From: Bradysia coprophila
Taxonomy: Eukaryota > Arthropoda > Insecta > Diptera > Sciaridae
Direction: 5' to 3'
Assembly: GCF_014529535.1 (NCBI RefSeq)
Contig: NC_050735.1
Location: 4,909,739-4,973,738 of the forward strand
Length of the DNA: 64,000 nt
Shown: in pieces, positions 1-12,569 of the stretch
Layout: each line of letters opens with the position of its first letter
How positions within the stretch are numbered: the stretch's first letter is position 1
Notes under the pieces: generated by a model
Told to the model about the DNA's origin: nothing
Database searches by the model: none
Seen by the model: the letters and a program-made list of their open reading frames with translations, nothing else
Program-made: the position numbers and the translations under genes

Positions 1-489
1 TTCAGTCTGAAAATATGAAAATTCACAAACCTTAACAGCTCGTCACTACGAATTTTCCGAACTTTGTTCTTCTCCATTTTCGAACACTTGAAGTTTTATT
101 GTCCGAATGATTTGAAAGCTTATTATCTGGGCTGACACACATCGTAGAAAATCCAAATTGGAGCAAAAATTCAGATATTGGTCCCAAATGACGGATTAAA
201 TTTTCAAACAAAAATTATTGAATTGCCAGACATATTCCAGGAGCTTATGTCCGCCAGCTGGTTTTACGTTTTTCGAGTTCTTCAGTTATCCTACATGATT
301 CAAAGGGAAAGTTTTGGAACAAATCGTCTTTTTCGGAAAGAGATTTTTCTAGCACATATTTCGTGGACGGATTAATTTTTTCCGACACAAGCGCCTAGAC
401 TGACAACTCAAATTTTCGATTTTTCAACTTTTGTCTAGTACGACCAGGTTTTCAGTACAAATTTGATTTTCAAATTTCATTTAACCTCA
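1..489. other. Gene-free stretch
   Basis: Only a short open frame at 178-375 that does not begin with ATG, with no recognisable domain and AT-rich composition. I see no gene or repeat before the minisatellite. Confidence 0.5.
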
Positions 490-810
490 TGAGCGAGCCC
501 TATCTCATTATAGAGCCTTGTCTCATTGACGAACCTTATCTGATTAGCAAGTCTTATCTTGTTGGCGAGCCTTATCTTGTTGGTTAGCCTTATCTTGTTG
601 GTTAGCCTTATCTTGTTGGTTAGCCTTATCTTGTTGGTTAGCCTTATCTTGTTGGTTAGCCTTATCTTGTTGGTTAGCCTTATCTTGTTGGTTAGCCTTA
701 TCTTGTTGGTTAGCCTTATCTTGTTGGTTAGCCTTATCTTGTTGGTTAGCCTTATCTTGTTGGTTAGCCTTATCTACTTAGCGAGCCTTATCTCGTTAGC
801 GACCTTTACT
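490..810. repeat. 18-bp minisatellite
   Basis: Tandem units of 18 bp (GTTGGTTAGCCTTATCTT). About ten perfect copies lie between 575 and 770, with diverged units on both sides (490-575 and 770-810). The period is a multiple of three, so the array is open in frame and would encode a monotonous LILLVS repeat. That is a by-product of the period, not evidence of a protein. Confidence 0.95.
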
Positions 811-1338
811 CTGTGAAAGTAAAGGTTGGATTAGGATTGAAACCGTGAACATTATAATAACGAACCCAAGGTGTAGTTGGGTATTGGTCAACATTTTTCA
901 TAAATGTTTTCTACAACTTTCTAATGATGCGGAATGTTGATGGATTTTTTGGATCAAGTCTGATTTTGCACTAATTTTAAAGTGAGCTTACGAATAAATT
1001 GTAGAGCCAAAAAAATCCTGAACTTTTCAATTAAGCTTTTGGCACCCTGGCCTTATGAATAACAATATTTTTGCCATAATATGCGGAGAGAGAAAAAGAT
1101 TAGAATCTGTAAATTCCAAGCATAAATAAATGATAAATCTCGTCCATTTAACATAAAATATCTGTGATTCGTTCAAATTAGAAAATGGAGATGAATAGCC
1201 TATATGAGACAAAACATGGAATATTCCAGGCGATAATTGTCTTAGAAAATAATTTATTGTAAAAATACGCACATTTTATGTCAAATAAAATTATTTAAAA
1301 AAAAATCTTAAAAAATAACTAGAATTTTGTGTGCTTTT
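811..1338. other. Gene-free stretch downstream of the protease
   Basis: No supported gene. It lies 3' of the minus-strand protease and may hold its 3' UTR. Nothing repetitive seen. Confidence 0.4.
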
Positions 1339-3167
1339 TTACTCCGCAATCTTCTCTTGGATCCAATCGACAAATGATTGTACTCGTGTATAAACGCCAG
1401 GAACATTAGCTCTCGCACAGCCAATACCATACGATACTGATGAGTATATGAAATGTGAGATTTGGCCTTTAATAATTCAAATTTTCTTTTCAAATTTAAG
1501 CTGAACACATACCAATGCCAATCTGATAGTAATAAGTTTTACCACGCAGTGTTTGCGGCTGCATAAGTGGACCACCCGAGTCACCCTGTGTACGATGAAG
1601 AACGATGGAAATTTCAGTTATAAAAAGGAAGAAGGACACGCTGCTCATGCATTCTTGTAATTCTATCACACATCCAAAAATACAAAACCAAAAAATTGTT
1701 CACCAACCTGACACGAATCCTTTCCCCCGATGAGTTCACCAGCACACATCACCGCCGAATCGAATTGCTGTTCCGACACCAATTTTCCGATCAATTTATA
1801 CTTCTCTTTGCAGTCTTGGTTCGATAGAACAGTGATTTGCAGTTCCTGTAACACGTTTGCCGAATCACCACCCTCTTGTGTTCGCCCCCATCCGGCAACG
1901 AACGGCTGATAGCCGAGAAAATCTTTGCTTCGCACTGGATCGGTGGTTGGTACGCAAATGGGACGAATGGTATCTGTGAAATCAACGTCTCTTTCCAGAT
2001 ATAATACTGCCAAGTCATTGTGTCCGTCCTTCGTGGTATATTGTGGGTATCTAGCTACTTTAACAACGGGAATTTCAACAGTCTCCGTTTCAGTTTCGCT
2101 ACCAAGATCATGCTCGCCCAATCGAACCGTTGTCCTTGAATTATTTTTTGTCAGCAATTGTTACCTCCTCAAAATGGACATTTTACTTACAGTGTGCTCT
2201 TAATGCAATGTGCAGCGGTTAAAACGTGCCTGTAAGATCGGAATCAAATTACCGAATTTCTTCCAAAAACAGAGCTTATCAGCACAAACCTAGAAGTAAT
2301 GAGTGTTCCTCCGCATTTCCATCCCAATTCACCCAGATCGTTTGTATAGCCAACTAAAGCCATCCACGGCCATGCCCCCATTTTAGCTGGTCCACCTCCA
2401 ACGATTCGCGTATGAGTTACATTCGAAAATCCACATCCTTCTTCCGTTGTCAGCAATCTCGGTTTGCCATTAACAAGCGGTGGTCGTGTGACTGGTGCAT
2501 TTGTTTCCGGTGTGAGTGGAAGTGGAACATCGTCTTCGTTTGGACAACAAACCTTAGCAGGAAAGAAAATATGGGTTCGGTTAAGTGCATTGTTGCTTGG
2601 TTGTGAGTTCTATGCGCCCGAGACACTTACAAACGGTTTCACATAGTTACAAATTCCATTCGAATTTTGAATGTACTCCAAGTAAACCGGATCACTTTGT
2701 CGTTCGATAAATGCAGCTGAAACGGATGGACAATCACGGATACTTATGCAAACACCCGGCCTTAAGTCCGGACCGATGCAAGAGGCACCTGTTTGACGGG
2801 ACAAATTAGGTGCTTGTGTAGTAGTAGTCGTAGTAGTAGTAGAAGTAGTAGTTGTTAATGGAGCTTGTGTATCGTAAACCGGCTGACTACAGCAAACCTA
2901 TTTATAAATTCAATTTATTTCTTGTTATGGTTCTGTTTAGCGCCTGTTGCTTTTCTATGGGTTGCAACGACGACACATTGAAACGATTTTTCATTACGAT
3001 TGGATTTCTTTGTATGGCTCTATTCCCACAATTTCGCTGTGATCCGATCAAAAAGTTTATCACTTGATTGTTTCGTGGATTGTTGCCATATATTTGTATT
3101 AAGTACGGACATTGTGGTAGAAGTACGCAGACGCCCCTTTGGTTATTAGGTGTATAGCATTGTTCCC
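1339..3167 (-). CDS. CLIP-domain serine protease (5' end not found)
   Basis: Secreted trypsin-like protease of the CLIP class, the family that runs insect clotting, melanisation and Toll-activating cascades in haemolymph. Coding exons on the minus strand: 2886-2631, 2552-2290, 2229-2191, 2134-1708, 1585-1513 and 1436-1339 (stop TAA). All joins keep frame at GT/AG sites. The first of these carries a Thr-rich linker and a CLIP domain whose last Cys pair (VCCP) comes from the next exon. The protease domain follows: activation site RIVGG, His in TAAHC, Asp in HNDLAVL, Ser in GDSGGP, ending in [17 protein letters not shown]. An upstream exon starting at 3167 encodes a second CLIP-like start ([14 protein letters not shown]). 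Its junction to the 2886 exon is not resolved and the signal peptide was not found. The triad is complete, so an active enzyme is expected. The physiological substrate cannot be told. Confidence 0.85.
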
Positions 3168-4678
3168 CTTAAACAGAATGATTGATTTGGTCAGGCTGGT
3201 TGTGAAAAAACACTTCAATTAATAAATGGTGAATTTATTGATGTTGTTAACCAGTCACGAATTGCCATTAAAACGACACATCGACACTTAGTTCAAAATT
3301 TACGATCAATTAGACCGAATCATGCTCCATGCAATTATGGGACGATAAATCAAATCAATGCATTCATGGTGTATGTAATTAAGTAATTAATGATCGACGT
3401 AATTCAGTAAACACTTTTAACATTAATGAAGTGGCTATCCCATCCATCAATAACATTGTGAAACGTATAATTGAGATGTAAAATTGCCTTAATAAACCAC
3501 AACTGTTATGAATGAATGACTGTGTACCAGCACCATGCAATTGTGTTATAGTATGAATAAATTTCGTATAATATTCTCAATCCATTGCAGACAAAATATG
3601 CTGAGAGACTCTCAGGTGGTGTGGTATACACAGAATTTTGATGGCAAAAAACGGTCATCATTTTGATGTCCCCAACAAGTACGTTCATTCTAACTGTCCG
3701 TTCTTCAGTAGGTTTGCAATGACGGATTAGCCATAAACAATTTTACAAATAGAAATTGGTAACAGCACGACAGAGTAAAGTTAACCAGGCATGAGCGCTG
3801 ATTTGACCAGGGACCAATTTATGTCAGTGATATTTTATTGGTTACATGGGGGAAGATTAAGTCCTCATACTCTAAGGTAATGCAAACCAATAAAAACAAA
3901 TGGGACCCTAGTTTAAGGTAAATTTGTGGTGAGTTTATTTCAAAAATGGTGCACACGATGTCTTGGAGGTCATAGATGCATCATAGGAAATTCACAGGAA
4001 AATTCAGTAGCGAATTGTTTATGATGAGTGTTTGCGTTGCCTTTAGTGCTTACATACGTTGCTCAATCTTTCGAAGAAGCGACGGGCCATTCCCACGGGG
4101 CCATATATCTTCAAAGGTTTAACCTTTCACACACAGTCAGCGTACACCCAGTACAACTGTTAAGTTATCTCTTTTGATCTAAGCTTTGTAATTGATCGAC
4201 TGCTGTATCATAAGGTGTAATACGGTGAACCTTATCATCGTTTATGATTGTCGTCTGTTTCGATGTCGTTAACAGAAATTTTGCCATTGTAAATATTGTA
4301 TTTTTATAATTTAGACATTAGAAACGATAGCTAACAGTTACGAGAAGATAAACGATCTCACTAATATTCAAGCCAATTACGATTTATGCATTCATTGCAG
4401 AAAAACTATTTGCGTCTTTAAGAAAATGTAATAAAAATTGCGGTTGTGTCTAGGTGTGAATACTTAATACAAATATTTGTTTTAGAAATTTGAAAGACTT
4501 CACTTCAAGATTTAGTTTGAGAAAATAGTCGCACATATTGAGTAGGGCATCGTTATCAAGAAACATTTTCGAACGACGAACGAAACTCTTGGTGTACGTA
4601 CAGACCTTACATATTGAGTGCTGCAGAATTAAAGAAAATATCGGCCCTTCACCAGGCACAAAAAAAAAATCTGATGAT
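3168..4678. other. Gene-free stretch
   Basis: Upstream of the protease; its missing first exon(s) may lie here. No other gene seen. Contains one MITE remnant at 3766-3845. Confidence 0.4.
3766..3845. repeat. Remnant of the CACGGCAGAGTAAA MITE family
   Basis: Starts CACGACAGAGTAAAGTTAAC and continues through sequence shared with the ends of the full copies at 24362-24561 and 32790-32991. Most of the middle and the other terminus are missing. Confidence 0.6.
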
Positions 4679-4901
4679 ACAGTCGACGTCAGTGACATTT
4701 ATTCATGAATTTGCTTCAGCTGCTTTTTCAGCTGGTCAACTCATACACACAAAAGAAGTGTACGTATTATCACGAGTTAAATAGTTGCACGCATGCGTGT
4801 CATATTGGTAGAACCGTATAAGCAGTTTTGATTGTATCAGTGGATCAGCTGAAAAACAGCTGGAAGCAAATTCATGACTAAATTTCACTGACTTTTACTG
4901 T
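4679..4901. repeat. Palindromic MITE, family shared with 9725-9919
   Basis: Terminal inverted repeats of about 40 bp. The left end starts ACAGTCGACGTCAGTGACAT and the reversed right end starts AACAGTAAAAGTCAGTGAAA. Both arms carry a CAGCTG-rich motif with a central AAAACAGCTG. A second copy of the same design lies at 9725-9919. Confidence 0.75.
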
Positions 4902-5651
4902 TAAATGTACTCCTTTGTAGATTTTGAAATAGATGAAAAAGTGTAACAGAGCAGACTAGGTGATGGTCGTGTCATCTGTAGAAGTTCGAAAAACAGTTCT
5001 TCTTCTTATCTATCACAGGACGCGATATGCGGCCATTGAATGAAATGTGTAGTCTCAACGAAGATTAAAAACGATTATTCATCTTTAAAGTGCTCTGGGA
5101 TTGTTACTCACTCGGGAAAACCGAAATCGAGACAGCCGCCTCTAATATAAATTTTTAAAACGACCTACATTAAGACCAATGAAACTCACATGCAACGCAT
5201 AATAATTGCAATTAATTTACACACATAAAAGTCGCATTAAAGAAATGAATCAAATTTCAATCTCACATCCGGTCGAATAAATTGACAGTGGAAGGTAATT
5301 GATTTTACACGGCTAAGGTCATCCAAATATTTATTTTATGTGCGTTGAAGTAAAAAAATATCACAAATTCACTAAAAATCACAGAAAAATTACCATGACT
5401 CACATAGTTTTGAGTTATTTATTGGAATTTAATTAACAGAACGAAAAAAAAATCTTGTTTATTCATATCGCGTCTTTTCGAGCTAAGTTTTGTTCTAGGT
5501 TTTGCTCACAATTTTTGTGAGTTAAGATTCTAAAATCGGTGGTCTACAATCATTTGTTTGTTTTAGGTATGTAAAAAACGCACGATTGACGAATGGTCGT
5601 TGGACCCAAACGTGCAAAACGCAAAAATCTTTAATTGTGTATGCATAACTA
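4902..5651. other. Gene-free stretch
   Basis: AT-rich intergenic DNA with frequent stops in all frames. Nothing recognised. Confidence 0.4.
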
Positions 5652-5766
5652 GGCCCCACTTTTGGGCGGGTCAGGTCCCTTGACTGACACTTTTAAATTA
5701 TATTTTAAATCAATTTCATTTTATTTTTCGTTGTTAAGCTTCCGAAGCATCACAAATCACCAGCGT

Positions 5767-5798
5767 GGGGTAACCTGGCACACGGTGCCAGATTCCCC
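5767..5798. repeat. Minimal palindrome of the GGGGAATCTGGCACAC family
   Basis: GGGGTAACCTGGCACAC faces its inverse GTGCCAGATTCCCC almost without a loop. The same terminal motif bounds the 27512-27644 element. It looks like an element reduced to its two ends. Confidence 0.5.
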
Positions 5799-6057
5799 GA
5801 AGCATCGAAAAACCTTCGTCTGAGTCCAATTCTTTGGAAAAGTACTTTTTGTATTCTTAATTTCAATCAACCATAAATCATAAATTAAATACAACGACTC
5901 GTGTGAATTACGGCCCTCGCTCCGCTCTGGCCGCAAACTTCCCACTCCTATGAGTTGTCTATTAGTCTGTTTCATCGTCTTATTGTTAATGTTAATCAGA
6001 AGTAAGTGATGCGAATGTAGTAGGACGACTAGAGGGCTCTTTTACTTTGGTACAAAA

Positions 6058-6304
6058 CGAGGGGGAAACCACTCTTTTTTATTGACGTGATTAACATAAT
6101 TAACAAGTGATTAACATGATGACGAATCAGTGATTAACCGGCATTTAACCGGGGGAATCGTCGCAAAACTACAATTAATCGTGAAATATGGTGGTTAATC
6201 ATGATAAATCACTGATTAACCGTGCGTATTCACAAAAATCATGTTGCTGATTAACAGATTAACTGATTGACCATGTTAATCACAAAAGAGTGGTTTCCCC
6301 CTCG
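6058..6304. mobile_element. 247-bp hAT-type MITE with 8-bp target duplication
   Basis: Perfect terminal inverted repeats of at least 20 bp (CGAGGGGGAAACCACTCTTT). It is flanked by an exact 8-bp direct repeat GTACAAAA at 6050-6057 and 6305-6312. The related repeat copy near 45340 lacks it and shows the uninterrupted site. No coding capacity. Eight-bp duplications are typical of hAT elements; the autonomous partner is not in this window. Confidence 0.9.
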
Positions 6305-6792
6305 GTACAAAATGAAAAAGTTCTATAGATACCTATATGATGTTCTTCTCTTACACTTATATACCAAAAGGAAGACCCTCGATACTTACTACATTCGCAA
6401 AATCTCCAATCATGAATAAAATATCACGCCGCGTGGGAGTCTTAAAGTTTTCTGTTTAATTGTTCTTTAATTTCGTTCCATACATTTGAATAACTATTCA
6501 GAAATTGGTTTTTCATAAAAATTTTGTACATTTTTATGATATGGCGCTAAATCTGCTACTTATCTGCTACCGTGATAGTTGACTATGATTTATAGTGATG
6601 GCTGACTATCATGCGTGATAGCTGGATATTACTAACCGACTAGCAATTGGTTGATAACTACTCAAGTTATCGTGTTTACAAGCAAAAAATTGGGACAAAC
6701 AATTCCGTTTTTCATAACATTTCATACAACCTTTGGGACAAACATTTTAGGGTATTTTCCGGCATAAGACCCTGACTTACAGGCAAGGGAAC

Positions 6793-7592
6793 AACAAGAA
6801 GTCAATATGATACTACTATCCATCTCTATACCTACAGACGAAGATGTGCTTTTGTTTTGGAAACTATATGTAACTACATGAAGAAATACTACGAGTCTGA
6901 CTTCCTCAAATCAAATACGAAATTTATATTTATTCTTTTGTCTATTATACTCACCTAGGTTAACTAATTCAGATGTTATTATCAAACTAAGAGCCTGTAG
7001 AAATTGTTTGTCCATCCATAGCACTGCTACTAGCATTAACCCTCATATGTTAGACGTCAAATAGCCTTGAAAATGTGATGCATGCATCTTAATCTTCACC
7101 TGTGTTATAGCTCATACGTTAAGAGAGCATGACTCTGACTCCTACATTAACGAAAGATTGCAAAGCCCATTCTGTTACTATCATCATTCAATTAACTTGA
7201 ACTTAAACATGATTGTATTAACATCGGTAATGTAATTGATTGTCGAATACTGAATTTTAGCTAGACTCAGTTCGAATTTCGAATGGACGCCTTGCTGTTC
7301 AATTTAAATCTACTTAGACATTCATAATTAATATCTGAAGATCTTCGGAAACTATTAGTAGAATATGTGTTACTGACTGAAATCACTTTCCTTGTAAAAG
7401 TGTAAAGACTGCCTGAAGATCTCGTACTCTGTATTATTTTAGGAATAATATGCCTGGCATCAGTTCTCTTTTCTCAATTCTATCTCAACTCTACCTGATA
7501 GAGTACGGTTCGCCATTTTTCGAAAGATGTTGCTCCAACAAACCCTGTGCCAACAGAAACATAATTAATCCTTTATTAGACGGATTTTAGTC
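6793..7592. other. Gene-free stretch
   Basis: AT-rich intergenic DNA. No gene or clear repeat recognised. Confidence 0.4.
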
Positions 7593-7811
7593 AAATAAAA
7601 TGCCATCGTATAGCACATGACCTCAGGCCTCTTCAACAGTAATTAGTTTATAAATCGGTCCTATATCGCCTTGGCGATAAAAGTCAAAAAGGATTATGAT
7701 AAAGCGAAAGCAAGCATTTTTTCAAACTCCAAGAAAATGTAGGAACGATTGAAAAACTGATTATTGTTCCGGAGTCCTGAGGTCATGTGCTATACAATCG
7801 CATTTTGATTT
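7593..7811. repeat. MITE with TATAGCACATGACCTCAGG ends
   Basis: Terminal inverted repeats of about 35-40 bp contain the shared core TATAGCACATGACCTCAGG, with a non-coding middle. The last block before each terminus differs by a few bases. Confidence 0.75.
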
Positions 7812-9724
7812 GCTAAAATTCGTCGAGTAAAAAATTAATTATTTTTCTGTTAGTTACATTGGCTTTGGTACAGCGACATCTTCCATTGAAATTGTCAATA
7901 GTACTCCATCGGTAGAGTTGACATAGAATCCATAGAAAGAGAATTGATTCTCTCCTGACTGAAAAAAAGTTCTCAAATTTAGGATCTGCAGTCAAGTTAA
8001 CACAAAATCTATATCCCCCCAACGACGTTTCGGAATGTTACACGTCAATAGGTGGAATTAATGTCAATTACAAAGAAAAGCTCTAAACAACAACTTAATA
8101 ACTTCTACAGACAAACAGAATCAATTTCCAGTATAGTTTCATCGGGTATTCACCATCCAAAGTCGTCATTTTCATTTTATATTCGAATTTATATATTTTG
8201 AAAAGAACGGGCAAACTAATGCGAAACTTGTGTCTGAAGAAGACCATTAATTTTAATTGAGTCAATTCATATGATTTTCGTCATTAATAACTGGTTTATT
8301 CGAATCCACAACACTATCAGAAACTGATGTCTATATCTTAGCAAAATGATGACTTTTGGTAATAAAAAAGACCACACTCATCAGATATATTCACTCGTCC
8401 AGTAATATTAAAAAGAGTTCTTACGTAGTCGAGTCAGATTTTTGTATGTTATGAAATTCACGCATTATATTCGTAATGCATAAAAGAAACATGCTTGACG
8501 TTAAGTGACTTCTGATGTTGGTATATACAAGGCTATTCACTCGATTAATTGGATTTGTCTATGCATTTTTTAAGTGAATATCGTTGTACTGTTCACCTTT
8601 GTTGACCGAAATGTTAACACTCATTGAGTGTCCCACAACTAAGTCGATTGACTTATCTCCATGAAATGTGATTTTGAAAAAAGAGACGTTAGTAATGTTG
8701 TTGTTTTCAAGGTTAGAGTTTTTAATGGAAACACAAGATATCTATTTTGTAACATTAAAAAAAAAACACCGCAACGAACACCTATGATACACCTCCAAAC
8801 AATGACTTATATTAATTGGATGATGAAGACGTTACACTAACCTTGACCGTTAACCGTATCTAATAGCGTAAAGTACACAATAACACAAGAAATCACAATG
8901 GACGACTTCATAATTCTGTTCTTTTTTCTTCTTCTTTCAATTAAATTAAATTAACATTCAACAAGTTGCACTATGGTAGACGTTCGGCTCAGTCAAACAT
9001 TGCTAATTAACTTAAAGCTTTAAAAACTTAAAACAAATATAACTTGAATCGCGTTTCGTATGTGTATAGCTTATTGAAACGAATTCGCACGTATAAACCG
9101 TCCGGTTGGTCAATTCAATGCAAAAGTGCTACTGAAACTGAAGCTGATGGTAGGTAAACATCTCAATTATAAAAAAGTTGAAAATGATTGTTTACTGTAG
9201 GATCCGTGTGAGTGGCTTCTCTCACTATAACAATCCGTAGACAATCGGTGATTTTCGGATTTCATATTTTGCAAAATGAGTAATAAGCATTTCAGTTTAT
9301 TCTTGAGCGAAAAGTAAAACACAACGAGACACATTCTGAGATTATGAATATTGGTTTATGAAAATGAAACTGAGCGTGACTTGATGTGCTGTGATTTGCA
9401 ATAAAAATGGTTTAAAAGTTGCTCTATAATTAGTCAGGTTTTTTCTGCTGAAAAAAATCGAATTTTCCATCAACAGTAACTGATGACATTTTGATCAAGG
9501 TGGATAATGTTAATAAATAATATTCATCTGAAAGTACGTTATTGAAAATGGATCCTCAAAACCGATTTATGGGCTAAATCGGCTAAACCATGTACAAAAT
9601 ACAAAATTATCACGCTCGCTCCGCTCACGATTATTTCTTTAATACATAACGCAGAGATATCTGTTAATAACTCATTCAGAAACTTCAACCAAATTTTGTA
9701 ACAAGAAAATTCTTATTAGAAGCT
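7812..9724. other. Gene-free stretch
   Basis: No supported coding exon on either strand; the only longer open frame (7813-8022, minus) has no recognisable domain. Confidence 0.4.
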
Positions 9725-9919
9725 ACAGTCAGAGCCAGTGAATTTTCAGCTTTAGTTTGCTTCAGCTGATCCACACGTACAATCAAAACTGTTTATACGG
9801 TTGAAGCTGCTACACGTATGTGCCCTATAAATACTTATAAACAGTTCTGATGGTTTGTGTGGATCAGCTGAAAAACAGCTGAACGAAATTAATGATCTAA
9901 ATTCACTGCCTTTAACTGT
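9725..9919. repeat. Palindromic MITE, second copy of the 4679-4901 family
   Basis: Same terminal design (ACAGTC..CCAGTGAATTT and its inverse) and the same internal TTCAGCTGATCCACAC / GTGTGGATCAGCTGAA arms as the 4679 element, with indels. Confidence 0.7.
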
Positions 9920-10565
9920 ATCATCTTGATAAGCCATTAATTATCTTTCAATTTAACTTTAATTCAGTTCAATAAACCAAGGACTAGAACTACAACATAA
10001 CTTCGAAACTACAGTACTACTTAAGTCACCACTGCTGTTCATTATTTCTCAATTTAAAATGTTTTTTTTTCTCATTTCCATATAACAATTAAATCTATTA
10101 CTTCTTTTGTTGAAAATATTGTCTAGTGTCTAAGACGAAATCTATTACCTCATTCATTCGTTCGAAAAAATTTCTTTTCATACGTCGTGGTCCATCAAAA
10201 ACTAAAATTTCATTTAACAAATGCGCTCTACCCCAGCCTCTTATCATTTCTATGGTTAAATGACATTATTTTATAAGAGAAGTTTTGATTGAAAATTTTA
10301 TTCCCTAAATTTTTTTAAATATAGGGATGTGGCTTAAGGCGGGGCCATACACTCACATTAACCTATATCTTCACGATCTGCATTCACACTTGGTTCTGAA
10401 AATTGGCAATAAGTGTAATAGATCAATGTATTGTAGATGACTAATTTATCTGTTAACAACAGTGTGGCGACAAACTCTTGACTATTAGTAATTGGTTATA
10501 TTGTTAAAACTAGCGAAGTAAAAGATTTTGCAAGTCGAAAATGTTGAGGAAAACATTAATGTGAT
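9920..10565. other. Gene-free stretch
   Basis: No gene seen; AT-rich. Confidence 0.4.
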
Positions 10566-10703
10566 AAACTCTCTAAATGGCCGTCTATTCCTAAATTTCT
10601 CATTTCTCTTACTTCAATCATTTCTCCACATATTCGTTATGGAGAAATGAGAGAAGTTGGAGAAATAAGAGATTTAGAAACAGACGGTCATTTAGAGAGT
10701 TTT
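10566..10703. repeat. Foldback element, about 60-bp arms
   Basis: Left arm from AACTCTCTAAATGGCCGTCT is matched by a right arm whose inverse reads AACTCTCTAAATGACCGTCT, separated by a loop of about 13 bases. An extension GAGGAAAA pairs outside the arms after an 11-base interruption on the left. Confidence 0.8.
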
Positions 10704-12569
10704 CCTCGAAATTTTGATCCAACTCGCTCGCTCCTGTCTGCAAACAAAAATTAAAATTCTGTGTAGCGTAAAGAACCCCTAGGTCCTGTCGAAGGTGAGG
10801 CGAAAATTACAAAAGTTTTTCATATGCGCTTTCCATACCTACAACAGGTCGTGTATAAGGTGTTGTGTTTTTTTGTATGAGAAATAATAACGCTTTCACA
10901 TTCAACCTCACACAGCGAAGAAGGATTCGTTAAACTTTCAAACACCAAGAGACTCTGTAAATTCACCCAGTTTACCTTAATTGAATAACTCAATTTGAAT
11001 TCAAGAAAATAAAATCCGACCAATTTAACCACAAGACATTTATGATATAAATCGACACCACGCTGAACTTAAAAACATGATCAAGGATAGTGAGTTTGTC
11101 ATGCGTTATTCACATCTGAAAAATTCAACAAAAAAACTAAATTTTATTAACATTTTGCATTTTGCGTCTTTTAAGTGTTTCTCTTTAATTATGATTTTTC
11201 CATTGATGAATTTAACGTAAAATTCTAAAAATCCCGGTTATAAATCAATCAGATATGAAATTATGCGCGACATGCCGACGTGTTAATTTTCTTTATGACT
11301 GTACTCTATTCTGCTCTGTTTTCCCAATAAGTAGAGATGAATGTTGGTTATTTACCAACTGCGTTTATATGACTCTTACCATCGCAACGCAGGTGTGATT
11401 AAGATTATATCATGTCGATCATTTCATTATAGGAAACAAAGTGTAAAAACTGTAACTGTTTCGATAGTATCCGGTTTCCCCATCTATATCAATCGCATAT
11501 TTTCATGAAAAACATTGAAAGTTCAAATTCAACGGAAATCCCAGCAACTGCAACACATATGTAAGGCAGCAGTACACTCATTTCAGATTAATAGACTAAT
11601 ATAACATTTAAAGATAATCAGCACCCCTCTGTGAAACAATACAGTAGATTAGGAGATAATACCAGAAGAAGTGGATAAACATCCAGAAATAATCTAAGGA
11701 ATTCTTTCGAGAAACCACCTACAGAAATCGGGCCCACTTCTTCTGGGATGGATATTTGAATAGCCTGAGGAATTCAAAACAAGCCTCAGATAGTATCTAG
11801 CCAGCCATTCTTGGATGCTGGTACCAGGTTTTCAAATGTCCATAAATGCATGTGTTTTGGACTCATTTTACGGACCCTAAATATTGGAAAACGTCACACT
11901 TTTCTTTCCCTGTAGATCTCTTTTAAATTTGTGTAAATGTTACAGAGAAAAAGATGCCTAAATGTTTAACACTTTCGTCTAGTACTAGAAACAAGACGTC
12001 TAGGAATAACCTGTTTGTAATTTACGTTGCACCTTGGCCTCTAAAATGAGCCTGTTTTTGCGTACTCAGTAAGTTAATCATAATAATTCAAATTAAAAAA
12101 GTAAAAGAAGAACCTTTTTCGACGTAAAATCTAGTATTGGTCCTGCTGTCATACATTAGCTGCTAGTGATGATTGGTATAAATTGTCTAAATGGTTCATT
12201 AGCATTAACTAATAAACACAGTGACTAGAAAAAGCCATGTAGAATTGCTCTCAGCGGGAACCCTGGCTTATGAGTTAATGAAAACTGCGAAACTGATTTT
12301 GCTAGTGCTCAGCACAAATGATCTAAAACCATTCCAATTTTTTTTAAAACAACTGACGATACATATATGCCGTACGCGGTGCTTATTTTTAGGAATTTAC
12401 TTTCAGAAATTTATGAAATTTTAAGAATTAAATTCCTAAAAATATGTCATGCCATGCGTGCAAACCTAGTTCTCCTTTCAACATCAAACAAAACTACAAT
12501 TTAAATTGATGCCTCAAATAATTGTACTGATCAACGATCTATTTTACCTAATCCGTGCATTATAATAAA
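10704..12569. other. Gene-free stretch
   Basis: No supported gene. A short AT-rich hairpin lies near 12385-12455. This is the 3' flank of the acetyl-CoA transporter. Confidence 0.4.

Larger units (their letters stand above)
5652..6792. repeat. Dispersed repeat, copy 1 (second copy 44848-46971)
   Basis: Begins GGCCCCACTTTTGGGCGGGT and ends near CTTACAGGCAAGGGA. The same order of blocks recurs at 44848-46971. Imperfect end motifs TCCCTTGACTG / CAGTCAAGGGA point to a DNA element, but the class is uncertain and no coding capacity is left. A 247-bp MITE (6058-6304) interrupts this copy and a LINE fragment interrupts the other. Near the right end both copies hold short repeats of a palindrome (ATCATGCGTGATAGCTG). 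Confidence 0.7.

Noticed and set aside
490-810. CRISPR-like array
   Set aside because: Units are directly abutting with no spacers; an animal minisatellite.
559-816. Open frame of LILLVS repeats as a membrane protein
   Set aside because: It is a translation of an 18-bp minisatellite, whose period keeps any frame open. No promoter, splice or domain evidence.
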